From positions 18,859,625 to 18,923,624 of the forward strand of contig NC_135557.1 of NCBI RefSeq assembly GCF_964340395.1: 64,000 nt of DNA, given 5' to 3'. A program made the translations under genes and the position numbers. The notes under the pieces are model-generated. The model was not told the DNA's origin and made no database searches. It worked only from the letters and a program-made list of their open reading frames with translations. Below, piece after piece: positions 22,881 through 34,998 of this stretch. Position 1 is the first letter of the stretch. Every line of letters starts with the position of its first letter. This stretch comes from Glandiceps talaboti. Its lineage: Eukaryota; Hemichordata; Enteropneusta; Spengelidae.

Positions 22881-25180
22881 ATTTTTATCATTTGTCGACA
22901 AGAAGCATTGCATTACTGTCGTGATGCCTCGGCAGCATCCTGGGATGCACAGCATATTTTAGCCCATTCAATGATTCATACTCGCAAATGTCACCTTTTG
23001 AACGGCGCATTTAGCAACAAAGTAAACATATTTCATCTCGAATGAATATACTAGCTATTAGAATACCCATGGAAAACTTCAAGGTATATCAGGACATGCA
23101 GTGCCACAATATATTTGTTGGTCCCATAATACACTAATAGTATCGATTTGCTCCGAGCATATGGAAGCATGCTCCGAGTCGTTGCATGTAAATAGCACTG
23201 TGTACCACTCAAAAGCCGAGGTTCATATAAGTTACTTGCTAAATTTCGATGAAAATGACATTAACGAAGAAGGTTTGTTAACCTGATTTTATTATCAGCA
23301 ATAAAAATTGTAAAGAATTACGAAATTTCATGAGTTTCGTTTTGTCATTTAATGACTTTATCAACTCGTCTGGAAGAAAACTTGTATGGTTTCCCTTGTT
23401 GCGATATCACTTCATATAACAAGCCTACAAGAATTTTGTAACGAATCATGGTATTCGAAGTACACAGTTTAGGAAATGAACAAATCAAATATTGCGATGT
23501 GTTCATGATATTCTACATTGTATATGATTGGACAATATTGACGTCCGCAATCAAGGTCATGACCACAGCACATGGTTATGAGAGAAAGCCTGTAACTAGA
23601 TTTTAGCCACGTTCGGTACAATTTGTTTGTTTTGATGTTAGATACATTATTTCTGTACGACTTTAAGAATTTTGCAATAAATCTAATTGATAAATATGAT
23701 TATAATTATATCATGTGGATAAATTCAACCCGAGTGTGCTCTCCGAGTCCATACATACACTACTTCAGCTTTGATCGGGGGAACTATCCTAACAAAACTT
23801 GACAACACTACCCACCTACTGATAATTAAATATATAATAATCACCTGTACACCATGATAAAAACATTCAACAAGTCAATGAGACCTACTTCTGTTCAGTT
23901 CGAATGCGATTTTCTGAGGTTTTACATGGGTCTCAGACTCGGACTTGGGTATCCCGCCCTAGATAGCCCTGGCCGAAAACAATAGATGTAACCTTGTGTT
24001 CGCAAGCCAAACATGTGACAATACAAGATCACAATGAAAACTCTGAAACATTTACAGGTCATTCTAATTTTATATATGTACAACAAAATTAGGTCGGCTT
24101 CATTTTTTGTTTTGCCAAGGAAGTCAAAGGCCTCTACTGTAAAACCACTGAACTTTACTTAGTAGCAGTTAACTTCTGTGACTGGAAAGAATAACAAGCA
24201 AAACATTATACTATTTCGAATTATTACTAGTCAGTACATTCTAGTTTATATCTTTAGAGACATTTTGATATCGACCTGTAACAGTAGATGAGCTCCTAGT
24301 TTTATTGAGGGCTGAATAGGCATCAACTTGCACACGGTATACACTCAAACATCACTAGCATTTTCACTATTGTTTTTTCTCACTTATCATGCAATATTGA
24401 ATAGTCGGCTTTGCATTTTAATACTGGTTATGAGACGTATAAAGAACATTTTTCAAGGATGTGGTATGGAGCATTTTGAATCACCTTTAAGAACTATCAT
24501 ATCTCAGTATCATCAATATCTTTCACAAATTGACAAAATATAATGCGACATGAAAACCCACAAGGGACAATTACATTCAAGTAATTAGAGTTTATTTCTT
24601 GGAGATCATTTTCAAATAATTGTGAACTTGTCAGTTCAAATTGATTGCACATGTTTAATGTTCATGTGTTTGTAGCTCAGTTTTGCCGCTAAACACATGC
24701 TCATAACGTTACACATATGTACCTGGGTAATATTACTACACTGTTTGTTTTCTTGTCCGCCACATGACTTTCAGATAAGGGTTCCTAAATTAAAGGTTCT
24801 TCAACTGCCTCATTTGTTGCAGTAACATCAATAGACTGTCACAGAAATCAGAGCGTATACATTGCCGGTGTGTCATGTCGGCAGTTTCACGTTAACATCA
24901 CTCTGATACATCGCATCGATGGGGTAGGTCCAACTCTGGCCTACCCGTGCCAATTCAGCCCACCGTAGGGTAGAGTTCATTGGGGATACAGTTTCTACTT
25001 TGTCAAACCTGCAAGAAGCTTACAGAATCAGGAAACGAAACGACAACATATGCAAACAACTGGATAAATAACAATTAAAAAGATACAGGTTATCAAAGAG
25101 TACATTTCTCTATCTAATTTGATGGTTATTAAAATTTGTACAGGTTACAAGCGTTAACATTGCCCCTATCATGATTACAG
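22881..25180. other. No supported feature
   Basis: Unique-looking AT-rich sequence. Short open frames (22857, 23101, 24328) have no recognisable domains. It would be intronic if the leader exon at 13380 joins the Ig exons at 25181. Confidence 0.4.
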
Positions 25181-25470
25181 CACGAGTAGTTGGAACAAAG
25201 TCAACCAAGACATAATCAAATATTATGGAGGGAATGACTTCTGTGTTATCAACACCAATGCAGGGGGGAGGGGGCAGTTAAACATACAACTGGCTGTTCC
25301 CTCCCCCATTGACAGTGACAGTCACATACACAAATTCATACAAACAAACAGATATTTGGAAAAAGCTACCACATTACTCCCTTTTGTAGAAGAAAAAAAT
25401 GTTGTTCTTAGATGTGGTATCCAACAATATGCCAAGCATTTCAAGAATAGTTATCTCTCATTCAAAGAAG
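25181..25470 (+). CDS. Ig-type exon: end of one domain, start of the next
   Basis: An open frame with no ATG runs from 25158. A candidate acceptor (CATGATTACAG) ends at 25180 and a GTGAGA donor starts at 25471, phase 1. The product first shows an F/G-strand signature (GGNDFCVINTNAGGRGQLNI then QLAV), typical of the end of an Ig domain. About 45 residues later comes a B-strand signature (EEKNVVLRCGIQ), the start of another domain cut by the intron. The donor phase fits the acceptor of the exon at 25525. The 54-bp intron between them is short but has GTGAGA...TTTAG borders. The 5' border is less certain than the 3' one. Confidence 0.55.
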
Positions 25471-25524
25471 GTGAGATTGTAATACAACTGTTCTAAACTA
25501 ACTTTATTTGTCATTTCTATTTAG

Positions 25525-25866
25525 TAACATCAGTATGTAAAGTGACTGTTACCAGTCCGAATGGTCAAACTGTTTATGCCAGTGAAAATGAACATATAAC
25601 AGCACAGTGTGTCTACTCAACAGAAGGATGCTCAGACTTATATTATTTGGAATGGTGCTTTGGGACAGATTGCTCAGAGTCAATAGTTCACATAGGTAGC
25701 ACTACCATCTGGCAAAATGGATATGATTCAGAATTCAGCTTAACAGACAGTACAAGTCTAGTCATACCAGTAACTTCATCAAGAAATAACCAAGTATACA
25801 CTTGCTCTGTGAACTATGATTTCGGCAATGGACTCGGCAGGGGAAGTTTAAATGTTGCCATTATAG
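25525..25866 (+). CDS. Ig-domain exon
   Basis: The acceptor TTTCTATTTAG precedes 25525 and the donor GTAAGT follows 25866, both phase 1. The roughly 113-residue product has the B-strand Cys (ITAQCVYS), extra cysteines (EGCSDLYY, CFGTDCSES), the core Trp (LEWCFG), a D/E strand TDSTSLVIPV and the F-strand motif NNQVYTCSVNY, ending SLNVAIIG. This is a good V/I-type Ig domain with an extra disulphide candidate. Together with 25181-25470 it supports a multi-domain Ig protein on the plus strand. No transmembrane or cytoplasmic exon was securely identified further right. Alternative: an isolated exon or pseudogene. Confidence 0.75.
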
Positions 25867-26253
25867 GTAAGTAAAACATATTTCTTTGTAATGAAAGATC
25901 CAAATTTATTGACGTCTAAAACAAAATGTCTTCTGCATCATACTTCAAAACTGGTATTTTAAAATTAATATAGGCAAAAAAAAAAAGAATTGTTTCTAGA
26001 CAGGACAGCTTGTCTAAAATGGTGCGACAATGTGCTTTTGTTTTTAAATTCTCAAAAAACCTGTCTGTCAGTCTACTATTTATAGCAGTTACTGTTCGTT
26101 TTATTTAGTAGTTTAGAGCAAGTGTGTATGTGGGACAGATGTCATTTGCTTGTTCGTGATTGCTTCACTGAAGTACGGAGGGTTATTTTAGTGTTTCCCC
26201 ATCTGCAGACTGCATGGCCTGGACCAATGAAAAACAAGTCATTTAGAATGACA

Positions 26254-27160
26254 TACTTCCCGCTATGATTGGGTTTTAAGGAACTGGCAGTTTATGTTGT
26301 CATTTTCTTGATATCACTACTCTGATCACGCAACAACACTTGTGAACCTAAATCAAACAGACTTAGATATGTTGTGTCTGCTTGTTGGACATGGGACATG
26401 CCTACTCTTCAAGATGACGTGATGGAATAAACCATTCAACAATAAAGAATGGATGGGGTACGGGGACCTGTTCAAGCATGTCTGAGTTATGGCTTTGGAC
26501 ATGAAAACTGCGCTGACAAAATCGCTGCCAGGCAGCCATATCGGATTGTATCACGACGAAAATGGATATGCACATATATGTCATAGAACACTATCATAAT
26601 ACCAACTTTGAATGAGATCTGTTCAAGCATGTCTGAGTTATGGCTTTGGACAGGGACAATTTGCAAACAAAATGGCTGCCAGGCAGCCATATTGGATTGT
26701 ATCATGACGAAAATGGATATGCACATGTATGTCATAGAACACTATCCTAAAACCAACTTTGAATGAGATCTGTTCAAGCATGTCTGAGTTATGGCTTTGG
26801 ACATGGAAAATTCGCAAACAAAATGGCTGCCAGGCAGCCATATTGGATCGTATCACAACAACAATGAATATGCACATGTATGTTATAGAACACTGTCCTA
26901 ATACCAACTTTGAATGAGATCTGTACAAGCATGTCTGAGTTATGGCTTTGGACAGGGAAAATTCGCAAACAAAATGGCTGCTAGGCGGCCATATTGATCG
27001 TATCATAAAACAAATTGACGTGCATATATATGCAATAGTATGTTGCCCCTGTACCAAGTTTGAAAAAATTCAGTCTAGGCATCTCCAAGAAACGGCTCTG
27101 GACGGACGGACACACGGACAGACGGAACCCAATCCATAAATCTACGTCCGACGGGGACTA
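26254..27160 (+). mobile_element. Family Z element, copy 1
   Basis: Runs from TACTTCCCGCT to CGACGGGGACTA, flanked by TA at both ends. Inside are four units of about 155 bp, each with GTCTGAGTTATGGCTTTGGACA, CAAACAAAATGGCTGCCAGG and ACCAACTTTGAATGAGATCTG. A closing part has CCAAGAAACGGCTCTGGACGG and repeated GACGGACAGACGG. Other copies: 32945-33430 (truncated), 34999-35815, and the tail at 45067-45246. The minus-strand open frames here come from the tandem units and do not define a protein family. Confidence 0.75.
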
Positions 27161-27607
27161 AAAGCATGGGGAAAAGTGAACGCGTATTTCCAATGGGGGT
27201 TATAGTTCCATGGCCGGTGCTACTACCACTCGTACTGGCACACATATTTATGTGTTGTTCTCACGTAGACATCTTGTTCTCAACTTGTCATGATACATGT
27301 GTACTCATACCACTAAAATGTATACTACAATGTACGATGAAGTAAACTTAATCTTTACAACAACAATAACAATGTTACAAAGCGATATAGAACAACTGGT
27401 TTAGGTTAAAACATATCGGCAAACGTTATGTAACCCCGTCCCGTCATGTCAGTTTCACGCTTGCTCACGATTTAGACATTTTTTGAAAGTTCTGTGTATT
27501 CATGGTAAGAAGGCAATCATTTCAAAGGTAACCAGAGCGTGTTTTTCATATCAATACACATCGATTCCGTAAAAATCCTGAACCTGGCATGAGCACGTCC
27601 ACTGTGG

Positions 27608-27655
27608 CGGAGTCTGCTGACAGGCGCTAGGCACCAGTCACGAGACACTCCGAAC
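27608..27655 (-). repeat. Fragment of the 2716/21049 repeat family
   Basis: GGAGTCTGCTGACAGGCGC ... GTCACGAGACACTCCG matches the end of the 560-bp repeat. Flanking sequence is unrelated. Confidence 0.7.
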
Positions 27656-27828
27656 ATTTTATTCACGGTTACGAATTTATTTTCTCTCGAAAGCCATCGT
27701 TTATTATATCACGTAATTCACCGATTTTTGAGGATGAGTGCTTTGTATAGAACATACCTGCAGAAGATTTACGAACCTGCTGTCCCATGGTTGTCATACA
27801 TGGTGACATGACATTTTCGAAGATTCTA

Positions 27829-30377
27829 CACAGGGGGCAGCGAGCATGTAATCTATGTGATCGATTATCGATCGGTTGATCGATTGATTGATTGATTATT
27901 TGGTTGAATGATTGGTCGAATGAATGGTCAATTTTTGTGGTGCAATGTAACTTAATTTGTGTGTGATGTTGATCAATTCACTCATTGAGTTTTAAAACTA
28001 TTTCTTTTTCTTTCCCTGGTTACTTTGCTCTCAGCTATATCTCAGACCACTAAAAGTTTGTGGCTGTATGTAATTCTCTCTTTTCTTTATTGACTAAATA
28101 AAGATGCCTTGTCCATTCTTTGCCTCTTATCTAAATTAAAACACTCCTCATCTTATAATTGGCGAGATATTACTTACATTAACAGTTTGCTTTATCTCTC
28201 ATCTGCTGGGAGATTATCACACTGGACAAACATTCGATCATGCATATACTGGTAAGAAAGAGAAAAGGGATGTAACTCTGATGCACTGTGGTTTGAGATC
28301 ACCGTAAGTCAGCCAGACACTTAATATATCCATGTATGCACTTATAAACAGGAAATAAATAAGCTGCCGCAGGAGTGACGCTTTATTCAAATTGTAAAGA
28401 AACCACGCAGGTACACAGGTCCTCCGTCAGATGGGACAGCATCCTAAATATGGCTTCAACAGAAGCACGAGATGTTAGGGGCCGGCCGTTCGTGTCATAC
28501 ATTATAAAACAGACTCACAGCCAACATAAAAAAATATTTCAGGGGGGGGGGGGAGACTTCATTTTGTGTCCAAATCAAAATAAGGATTATGAAATACCAG
28601 CTGTTTTTCTCAAGTTGTCTTGAAGACATGACGGTCAGAAACCGTGCCAACTTATATATATGGGGAGAGATGACAAGAGTTTCTAAAATCAAGAAACTTT
28701 TTCCCATTTGACGGGGTTGTCACAATATCGCCATTGAGATCTACCCAACACTATTACAAGTTTAACCCACACTGATTAGCTACCAAAACAACAAATTTGT
28801 TGAGTGTGTCTTCTATTGGCAACAAGTTACTAGAACGGGCAGACATGGACGTACCATATGATACCACTTTTGGTGAGAGGGGTGAAATTAATTCGTCAAT
28901 GTTTACATCGTAATCAATGAATTTTACACACATATCGAGTCGAGTTACAATTTGTATTAGGCTGTGCATACAGAAGCGAAGAAATTATAATATTTTCAAT
29001 AAATCATGTTATGGGGAAGTTTCTGAAATTTCATCTCGTAATTATATTTGATTTCAAGGAGTACAGTTTCAAGGGATATCAATCACCTTGCCAGAAGCAG
29101 TGACTGCAACTGGAGATGTTCGTTCTTATGTTCACAATTTCATTTCTGTGCAAGAAGGCATTCCTAACTGGTGTAGTGCCATGTCAACTGTATCGACATA
29201 GATTTTATTAAAATACGGCATTAACCATAGTAATGCAACGTTTGGCATTGACGAAGCAGCCATACAGTCTCTCGACTATGATAGTTTAGTACTGTCGCTG
29301 ACAGTCACAAGTATTCAAGTTTCGCCAATTTACCAAGACAAAACATTAGAGTCCGTTGTACAAAGGACACTGCCGTTTTCATAAACTTGTGTCACTGTGA
29401 TGACCCATTTGTTATGGATATATTCCAGTCAGTTGAAGTTACAGAATGTAGAAGTAGTGAAGTTTCTAAACGAAAAACACATGAAGTGGATGAAATACAC
29501 TTCCCAGCCCCAACAGTAGCAAAAATATATTTTGTAATTTATATACTTATGAATTTGTGGTACTTGATCATAACGAACGTACACATCAACCAATTTCTTG
29601 TGACATCAATTATAAATCTTGCAAACATTACATTACATTATTCTGATAGAAACATATTCTGATACATATCTCAGGAAAGAAGTGCTTATGGTGTTTACCT
29701 GCGCCATCTACGCATATAAATTACGGAAACGTGCTAATCAAACAACAGAAACAACATGAAGACTATAAAAGCATGAGTACTGGTAAATCTAAATTTTCCC
29801 GTAGAAAGTATTTTTTCCACAGATAGCAACTTGTTTTACAATTTGAATTGCAAGTTTAGCTTGTGTTTTTGATGTCACAATAGGAAGTAACTACATATTG
29901 TGTATTGTGTAGGACAGCTAGGTCGCGGTCGTTCACTCTCTTTCTTACCAGTATATGCATGATCAAATGTTTGTCCAGTGTGATAATCTCCCAGCAGATG
30001 AGAGATAAAGCAAACTGTTAATGTAAGTGATCTCTCGCCAATTAAAAGATTAGGAGTGTTTCAATTTAGATAAGAGGCAAAGAATGGACAAGGCGTCTTT
30101 ATTTAGTCAATAAAAAAAGAGAGAATTACATACAGCCGCAGACTTTTAGTGGTCTGAGATATAGCTGAGAGCAAAGTAACCAGGGAAAGAAAAAGAAATA
30201 GTTTTAAAACTCAATGAGTGAATTGATCAACATCACACACAAATTAAGTTATATTGCACCACAGAAATTGACCATTCAATCGATCAATCATTCAACCAAA
30301 TAATAAATCAATCGATCAATCAATCAATCAATCAACCAATCGATCGATCAATCAATTACATGCTCGCTGCCCCTGTG
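27829..30377. mobile_element. 2.5-kb element with 430-bp terminal inverted repeats
   Basis: Left arm 27829-28262 and right arm 29935-30377 are near-exact reverse complements. They start CACAGGGGGCAGCGAGCATG and contain a (GATT)n/(AATC)n block and TCTCAGACCACTAAAAG. The 1.67-kb interior has no recognisable transposase. It carries coding-like relics: a minus frame at 28754-28969, and a plus frame at 29049-29380 interrupted by two stops. No clear target duplication was seen. Probably a non-autonomous DNA transposon, possibly with captured gene pieces. Confidence 0.75.
29049..29780 (+). pseudogene. Coding-like relic inside the TIR element
   Basis: One frame stays open for over 100 codons except for stops near 29202 and 29383. 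It contains ITLPEAVTATG, EGIPNWCSAM and LDYDSLVLSLTVTSI, faintly Ig-like. Further on are a hydrophobic stretch (IYFVIYILMNLWYLII, about 29525-29575) and a basic segment (KLRKRA) near 29720, as expected after a membrane anchor. Frames differ between the parts. I cannot name a parent gene. Confidence 0.3.
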
Positions 30378-31021
30378 ATTAAAGGCGTCACTGTACTAAG
30401 AAATTGTTACACTATTCAAAGTTTGACGTACGGTACAAACCACTAATGACGTAGTGCAGTTTAATTTCCGGGTTGTGGAAGTACGATTTTGACATTTATA
30501 TTGTCGATAATTGAAATTTGTTTTACATGTTTGAATCAGCGAGTTGAATTGAGAAATCATGATGTTTGGGAACACGTAGTGCCATGCATAAACATTAGCG
30601 ACACAAGTGATGAACGTATTCAGTTATTCATAGCCCATAATTTTGTTACGTAAAATGGCGTTTTGCTTTGGAAAAAATCCACTTTAGGTGACTTTTAAAT
30701 ACATTCACCTCAAACTGTATAATATTGAGAGACATACATTATTTTTTTATTTCCTGGATTTTCCGGAGAACATGGAGAGAGCATCCACCACCATTGCCCA
30801 TGGATCTGGTACTGGGGACACATACCGTGGTAGTTTCCTGTTCTTGTGTGTGGCAAAGAGATCCATTGATGGACGACCCCAACAATGTGAAATCAGACCT
30901 ATGCTCTGTGGTAGTTCCCATTCGGTCAGCCGTATCTGACGCCAACGGGACAGTGCATCAGCTATCCCATTCAGCCTGCCTGGTGTCTGGCTACTAATTT
31001 AATCTTTTTGTCCTGACAGCA

Positions 31022-31811
31022 TAGCATTAGATCCCATGACAAATAACACAGAGTTGGGGAGACTGTCCACCCCCCACCCCCCCATTTTATTTATTAGATC
31101 CCATGACAGATAACACAGAGTTAGTGAGACTGTCCCCCCCCCATTTTATTTATTAGATCCCATGACAGATAACACAGAATTAGGGAGACTGTCCCCCCCC
31201 CCATTTTATTTATTAGATCCCATGACAGATAACACAGAGTTAGGGAGACTGACCCCCCCCCCCCCCCATTTTATTTATTAGATCCCATGACAGATAACAC
31301 AGAGTTAGGGAGACTGCCCCCCCCCCCCCCATTTTATTTATTAGATCCCATGACAGATAACACAGAGTTAGGGAGACTGCCCCCCCCCCCATTTTATTTA
31401 TTAGATCCCATGACAGATAACACAGAGTTAGGGAGACTGTCCCCCCCCCCCATTTTATTTATTAGATCCCATGACAGATAACACAGAGTTAGGGAGACTG
31501 ACCCCCCCCCCCCATTTTATTTATTAGATCCCATGACAGATAACACAGAGTTAGGGAGACTGCCCCCCCCCCCATTTTATTTATTAGATCCCATGACAGA
31601 TAACACAGAGTTAGGGAGACTGCCCCCCCCCCCCCCCCATTTTATTTATTAGATCCCATGACAGATAACACAGACTTAGGGAGACTGTCCCCCCCCCCCC
31701 CCCCCCCCCCCCGATTTTATTTATTAGATCCCATGACAGATAACACAGAGTTGGGGAAACTTTCCCCCCCCCCCCCCCCATTTTATTTATTAGATCCCAT
31801 GACAGATAACA
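31022..31811. repeat. Minisatellite derived from DIRS RNase H
   Basis: About 13 units of 55-75 bp, each TTTATTTATTAGATCCCATG - ACAGATAACACAGAG - TTAGGGAGACTG - C(8-23). Length varies almost only in the C run. Read on the minus strand each unit gives NKMGGGG..LCYLSWDLI, the counterpart of VNKMGGTKSPDLCYLLWDMM in the DIRS element around 50400. The array therefore arose inside that coding segment. Confidence 0.85.
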
Positions 31812-32249
31812 CAGACTTGCTATCATACTTCCACATGGGTACTAGTGATCTCCCCCTCAATAAATTCACCGTGTTCGGCCACCAGTTGAGGTGAAACCGA
31901 AGAGAGGGACGAATAGGGATAGAAGCCTGCAATGGCTGACTGGATGGGTGCCAAAGTGCTAATAGGTACAACTGGATTGGGCGCACTCTTAGTCGTGCCC
32001 ATGGGGTAATGTCTAAACTCATCAGCCCCAGGAGAGATAACAAAATCCTTGCTACTATTGAGCGTTGTAGAAGACCCCATGGACCGAATGAAGATAACAG
32101 TTTGCTGATTTGGTCCTTGGTTGGGCAAACAACTCCCAATTTCGTCAATTTCATTCCCATAAAGGTCCCACCTGTCACCAACTCAAAGGCACACTCGGCA
32201 TACACACTCTAAAAGCTTCATACAACACCAGGCATGCATAGACTGTCAC

Positions 32250-32400
32250 AAATACTCATTTTTTCCATCAGAGAATGGAACAGTTTACCACAGGATATAA
32301 TCATAACAGATTCAGAACATTAATTCAAACAAGCATTATTAATATTCAACAGAACACAGGACAGCAACATTAAGGACTCATAAAATTCATTACACACATC
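32250..32400 (+). pseudogene. LINE 3' tail fragment
   Basis: A plus-strand frame reads IREWNSLPQDIIITDSEH and breaks off. This is the usual C-terminal motif of non-LTR retrotransposon ORF2 proteins. It sits between two halves of the decayed DIRS fragment and is short. Confidence 0.45.
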
Positions 32401-32944
32401 ACATCCTACTTGTTTTGTTCCTCTAGGACGTTAAGTAGTATCCTAAAGAAGAAGAAGAAGAAAGTCATGTCCTGGATGGTAGTCAAACATGATTTCTCCT
32501 GACTGAGAATAAATCCGAGTCTTTGGAGAAGATATGTTGTCATGGCTACCTGAGTGGCTAGTAAGACCTGTTCCGTCTCCCTCAGTAACCAATTGCCTAA
32601 ATAGGGTTGTAACACTTACTGACAGAATCGAATGTTGGTGTAATCATGCCACTGGCACTGCTGCCACCCGTGTAACCACTCATAGTGCTGTTGCCAGACC
32701 AAAGGGGAGAACCGTGTATTCGAATACCAGTGTCTGTTGATTGCAAAACGGAGGTACTTGTAGCAGGCGGATTGCATCCGTAAGGGTCCTTTATGACAAA
32801 AATGATAGTTTCATCTTCTTCTCAAATACTACTTGTCAGATTGCTTTGATATCTGCCATGTAGCGATTAGAAAACCACACCGGGAAAACAATGATGTTCC
32901 CAGCCCAACCTGTCTTATATTTGAACAAGTCATTGAGAATGACA

Positions 32945-33430
32945 TAGTCCCCGCTATAATTGGGTTTTAAGGAATTATCACTATCTCTGATCACACAACA
33001 ACATTTGTGAACCTAAAACAAACAGACTTAGATATGTTGTGTGTGCTTGTTGGACATGGAATATGCCTCTAACAATAAAGGATTGGTTGGGTATGGGGGA
33101 TCATATCACGATGAAAATGGAGTCTGAGTTATGGCTTTGGACATGGAAAATTCACAAACAAAATGGCTGCCAGGCAGCCATATTGGATTGTATCACGACA
33201 AAAATGGATATGCACATGTATGTCATAGAACACTGTGCTAATACCAACTTTGAATGAGATCTTTTCAAGCATGTCTGAGTTATGGCTTTGGACATGGAAA
33301 ATTTGCAAACAAAATGGCTGCCAGGCAGCCATATTGGATTGTATCACGACAAAAATGGATATGCACATGTATGTCATAGAACACTGTGCTAATACCAACT
33401 TTGAATGGGATCTGTTCAAACATGTCTGAG
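32945..33430 (+). mobile_element. Family Z element, copy 2 (truncated)
   Basis: Starts TAGTCCCCGCTATAATTGGG and contains two and a half units of about 155 bp. It then passes without a break at GTCTGAGTTATGGCTATAG into the 18-bp satellite. The 3' end of the element is missing. Confidence 0.75.
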
Positions 33431-34300
33431 TTATGGCTATAGTATGGTTCTCAGTTATACTATTGTTCTCAGTTATGGTATTGTTCTCAGTTATGGTATT
33501 GTTCTCAGTTATAGTATGGTTCTCAGTTATGGTATTGTTCTCAGTTACGGTATTGTTCTCAGTTATAGTATTGTTCTCAGTTATGGTATGGTTCTCAGTT
33601 ATAGTATGGTTCTCAGTTATGGTATTGTTCTCAGTTATAGTATGGTTCTCAGTTATGGTATTGTTCTCAATTATAGTATGGTTCTGAGTTATGGTATTGT
33701 TCTCAGTTATAGTATGGTTCTCAGTTATGGTATTGTTCTCAGTTATAGTATGGTTCTCAGTTATGGTATTGTTCTCAATTATAGTATGGTTCTCAGTTAT
33801 AGTATTGTTCTCAGTTATAGTATGGTTCTCAGTTATAGTATTGTTCTCAGTTATAGTATTGTTCTCAGTTACAGTATTGTTCTCAGTTATGGTATTGTTC
33901 TCAGTTATAGTATGATTCTCAGTTATGGTATTGTTCTCAGTTATGGTATTGTTCTCAGTTATAGTATGGTTCTCAGTTATGGTATTGTTCTCAGTTATAG
34001 TATTGTTCTCAGTTATAGTATTGTTCTCAGTTATAGTATGGTTCTCAGTTATGGTATTGTTCTCAGTTATAGTATTGTTCTCAGTAATGGTATTGTTCTC
34101 AGTTATAGTATTGTTCTCAGTTATAGTATTGTTCTCAGTTATGGTATTGTTCTCAGGTATAGTATGATTCTCAGTTATGGTATTGTTCTCAGTTTTAGTA
34201 TTGTTCTCAGTTATGTATTGTTCTCAGTTATAGTATGGTTCTCAGTTATAGTATTGTTCTCAGTTATAGTATTGTTCTCAGTTCTGGTAGTGTTCTGGGT
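33431..34300. repeat. 18-bp satellite array
   Basis: About 48 units of TTCTCAGTTATRGTATKG, mostly alternating A/G variants, decaying after 34200. Because the unit is a multiple of three, all plus frames stay open and give a meaningless 322-codon frame of LSYGIV/LSYSMV repeats. It begins inside family Z sequence whose CTGAGTTATGG is close to the unit. Confidence 0.95.
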
Positions 34301-34998
34301 TCTCTGTTCAGATTTCTGTTCTTTTGATACTGTATTTGTTTTCTTCTATAATTGTTCATTTATTGGTAGGTGAGCAGACTGGTTGGTGCGTCTTTCCAAC
34401 CTCTGCTTATCTCCCTATTTGGGAGTGTACAACAGTGTAGTACTTTATAAGTATTTGTATTCTAGATTTGCCTATATTTAGGCTAACAGGTGCACTGGTT
34501 TAAGAAAGACACTTGGATGGTATGTGAAACCTAAAATAAAACAGAAATTCCACAAAATCAGATAATTAGAAGGTGAAAGAGATCAGTATGTGAGAAAGTA
34601 CAGCTTCAATAATATCAGCAACTCTCCTTTGACAAAACATGTGCACAAAAACATGTAACTTGTGAACTGTATTACTTTTTGTTCTACTCGTTACAAAGTG
34701 AACATTTTGATATTTTTCACATGAATATTGTAATCACCATTTACAGTTTCTTCGTTGACAGATGGTGGAGAATGCACAATTTCATCTGAGAAATTCTAAC
34801 AAAATCAACACAATATTTAAGGAAATATCATGCATCTTAAATATGTTCAATATTATAATATAATATAACCTGTGTAAAACCAAAAACACCACATGTATGC
34901 ATCAGAGTTTGATTAATTAAAAAAACTAACCTCAAACCAACAAATCTTTGAAGTACAGCTGTTAATGACACTAGAAAAACAAGTCACTGAGAATGACA
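34300..34998. other. No supported feature
   Basis: AT-rich sequence without recognisable gene, repeat or RNA. Confidence 0.4.

Larger units (their letters stand above)
30740..32615 (-). pseudogene. Decayed DIRS-type pol fragment
   Basis: Minus-strand pieces match the intact-looking DIRS element at 48404-54525. Near 32600 an RT segment reads LQPYLGNWLL, where the catalytic pair YLDD has become YLGN. At 31900-32180 is the post-RT region (GLMSLDITPWARLRVRPIQL). At 31020-31810 the RNase H segment is replaced by a minisatellite. From 31010 down to 30740 the frame resumes with LNGIADALSRW and MDLFATHKNRKLP. The fragment is interrupted at about 32216-32400 by a LINE tail. Many frame breaks show it is dead. 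Confidence 0.8.

Noticed and set aside
26402-27057. Minus-strand proteins with repeated CISIFVVIQSNMAAWQPF
   Set aside because: Translations of the 155-bp family Z modules, repeated identically at 33 and 35 kb. No protein family, and tied to repeat copy number.
33405-34373. 322-codon plus-strand open frame
   Set aside because: It is the translation of an 18-bp satellite. All three frames are open because the unit is a multiple of three.
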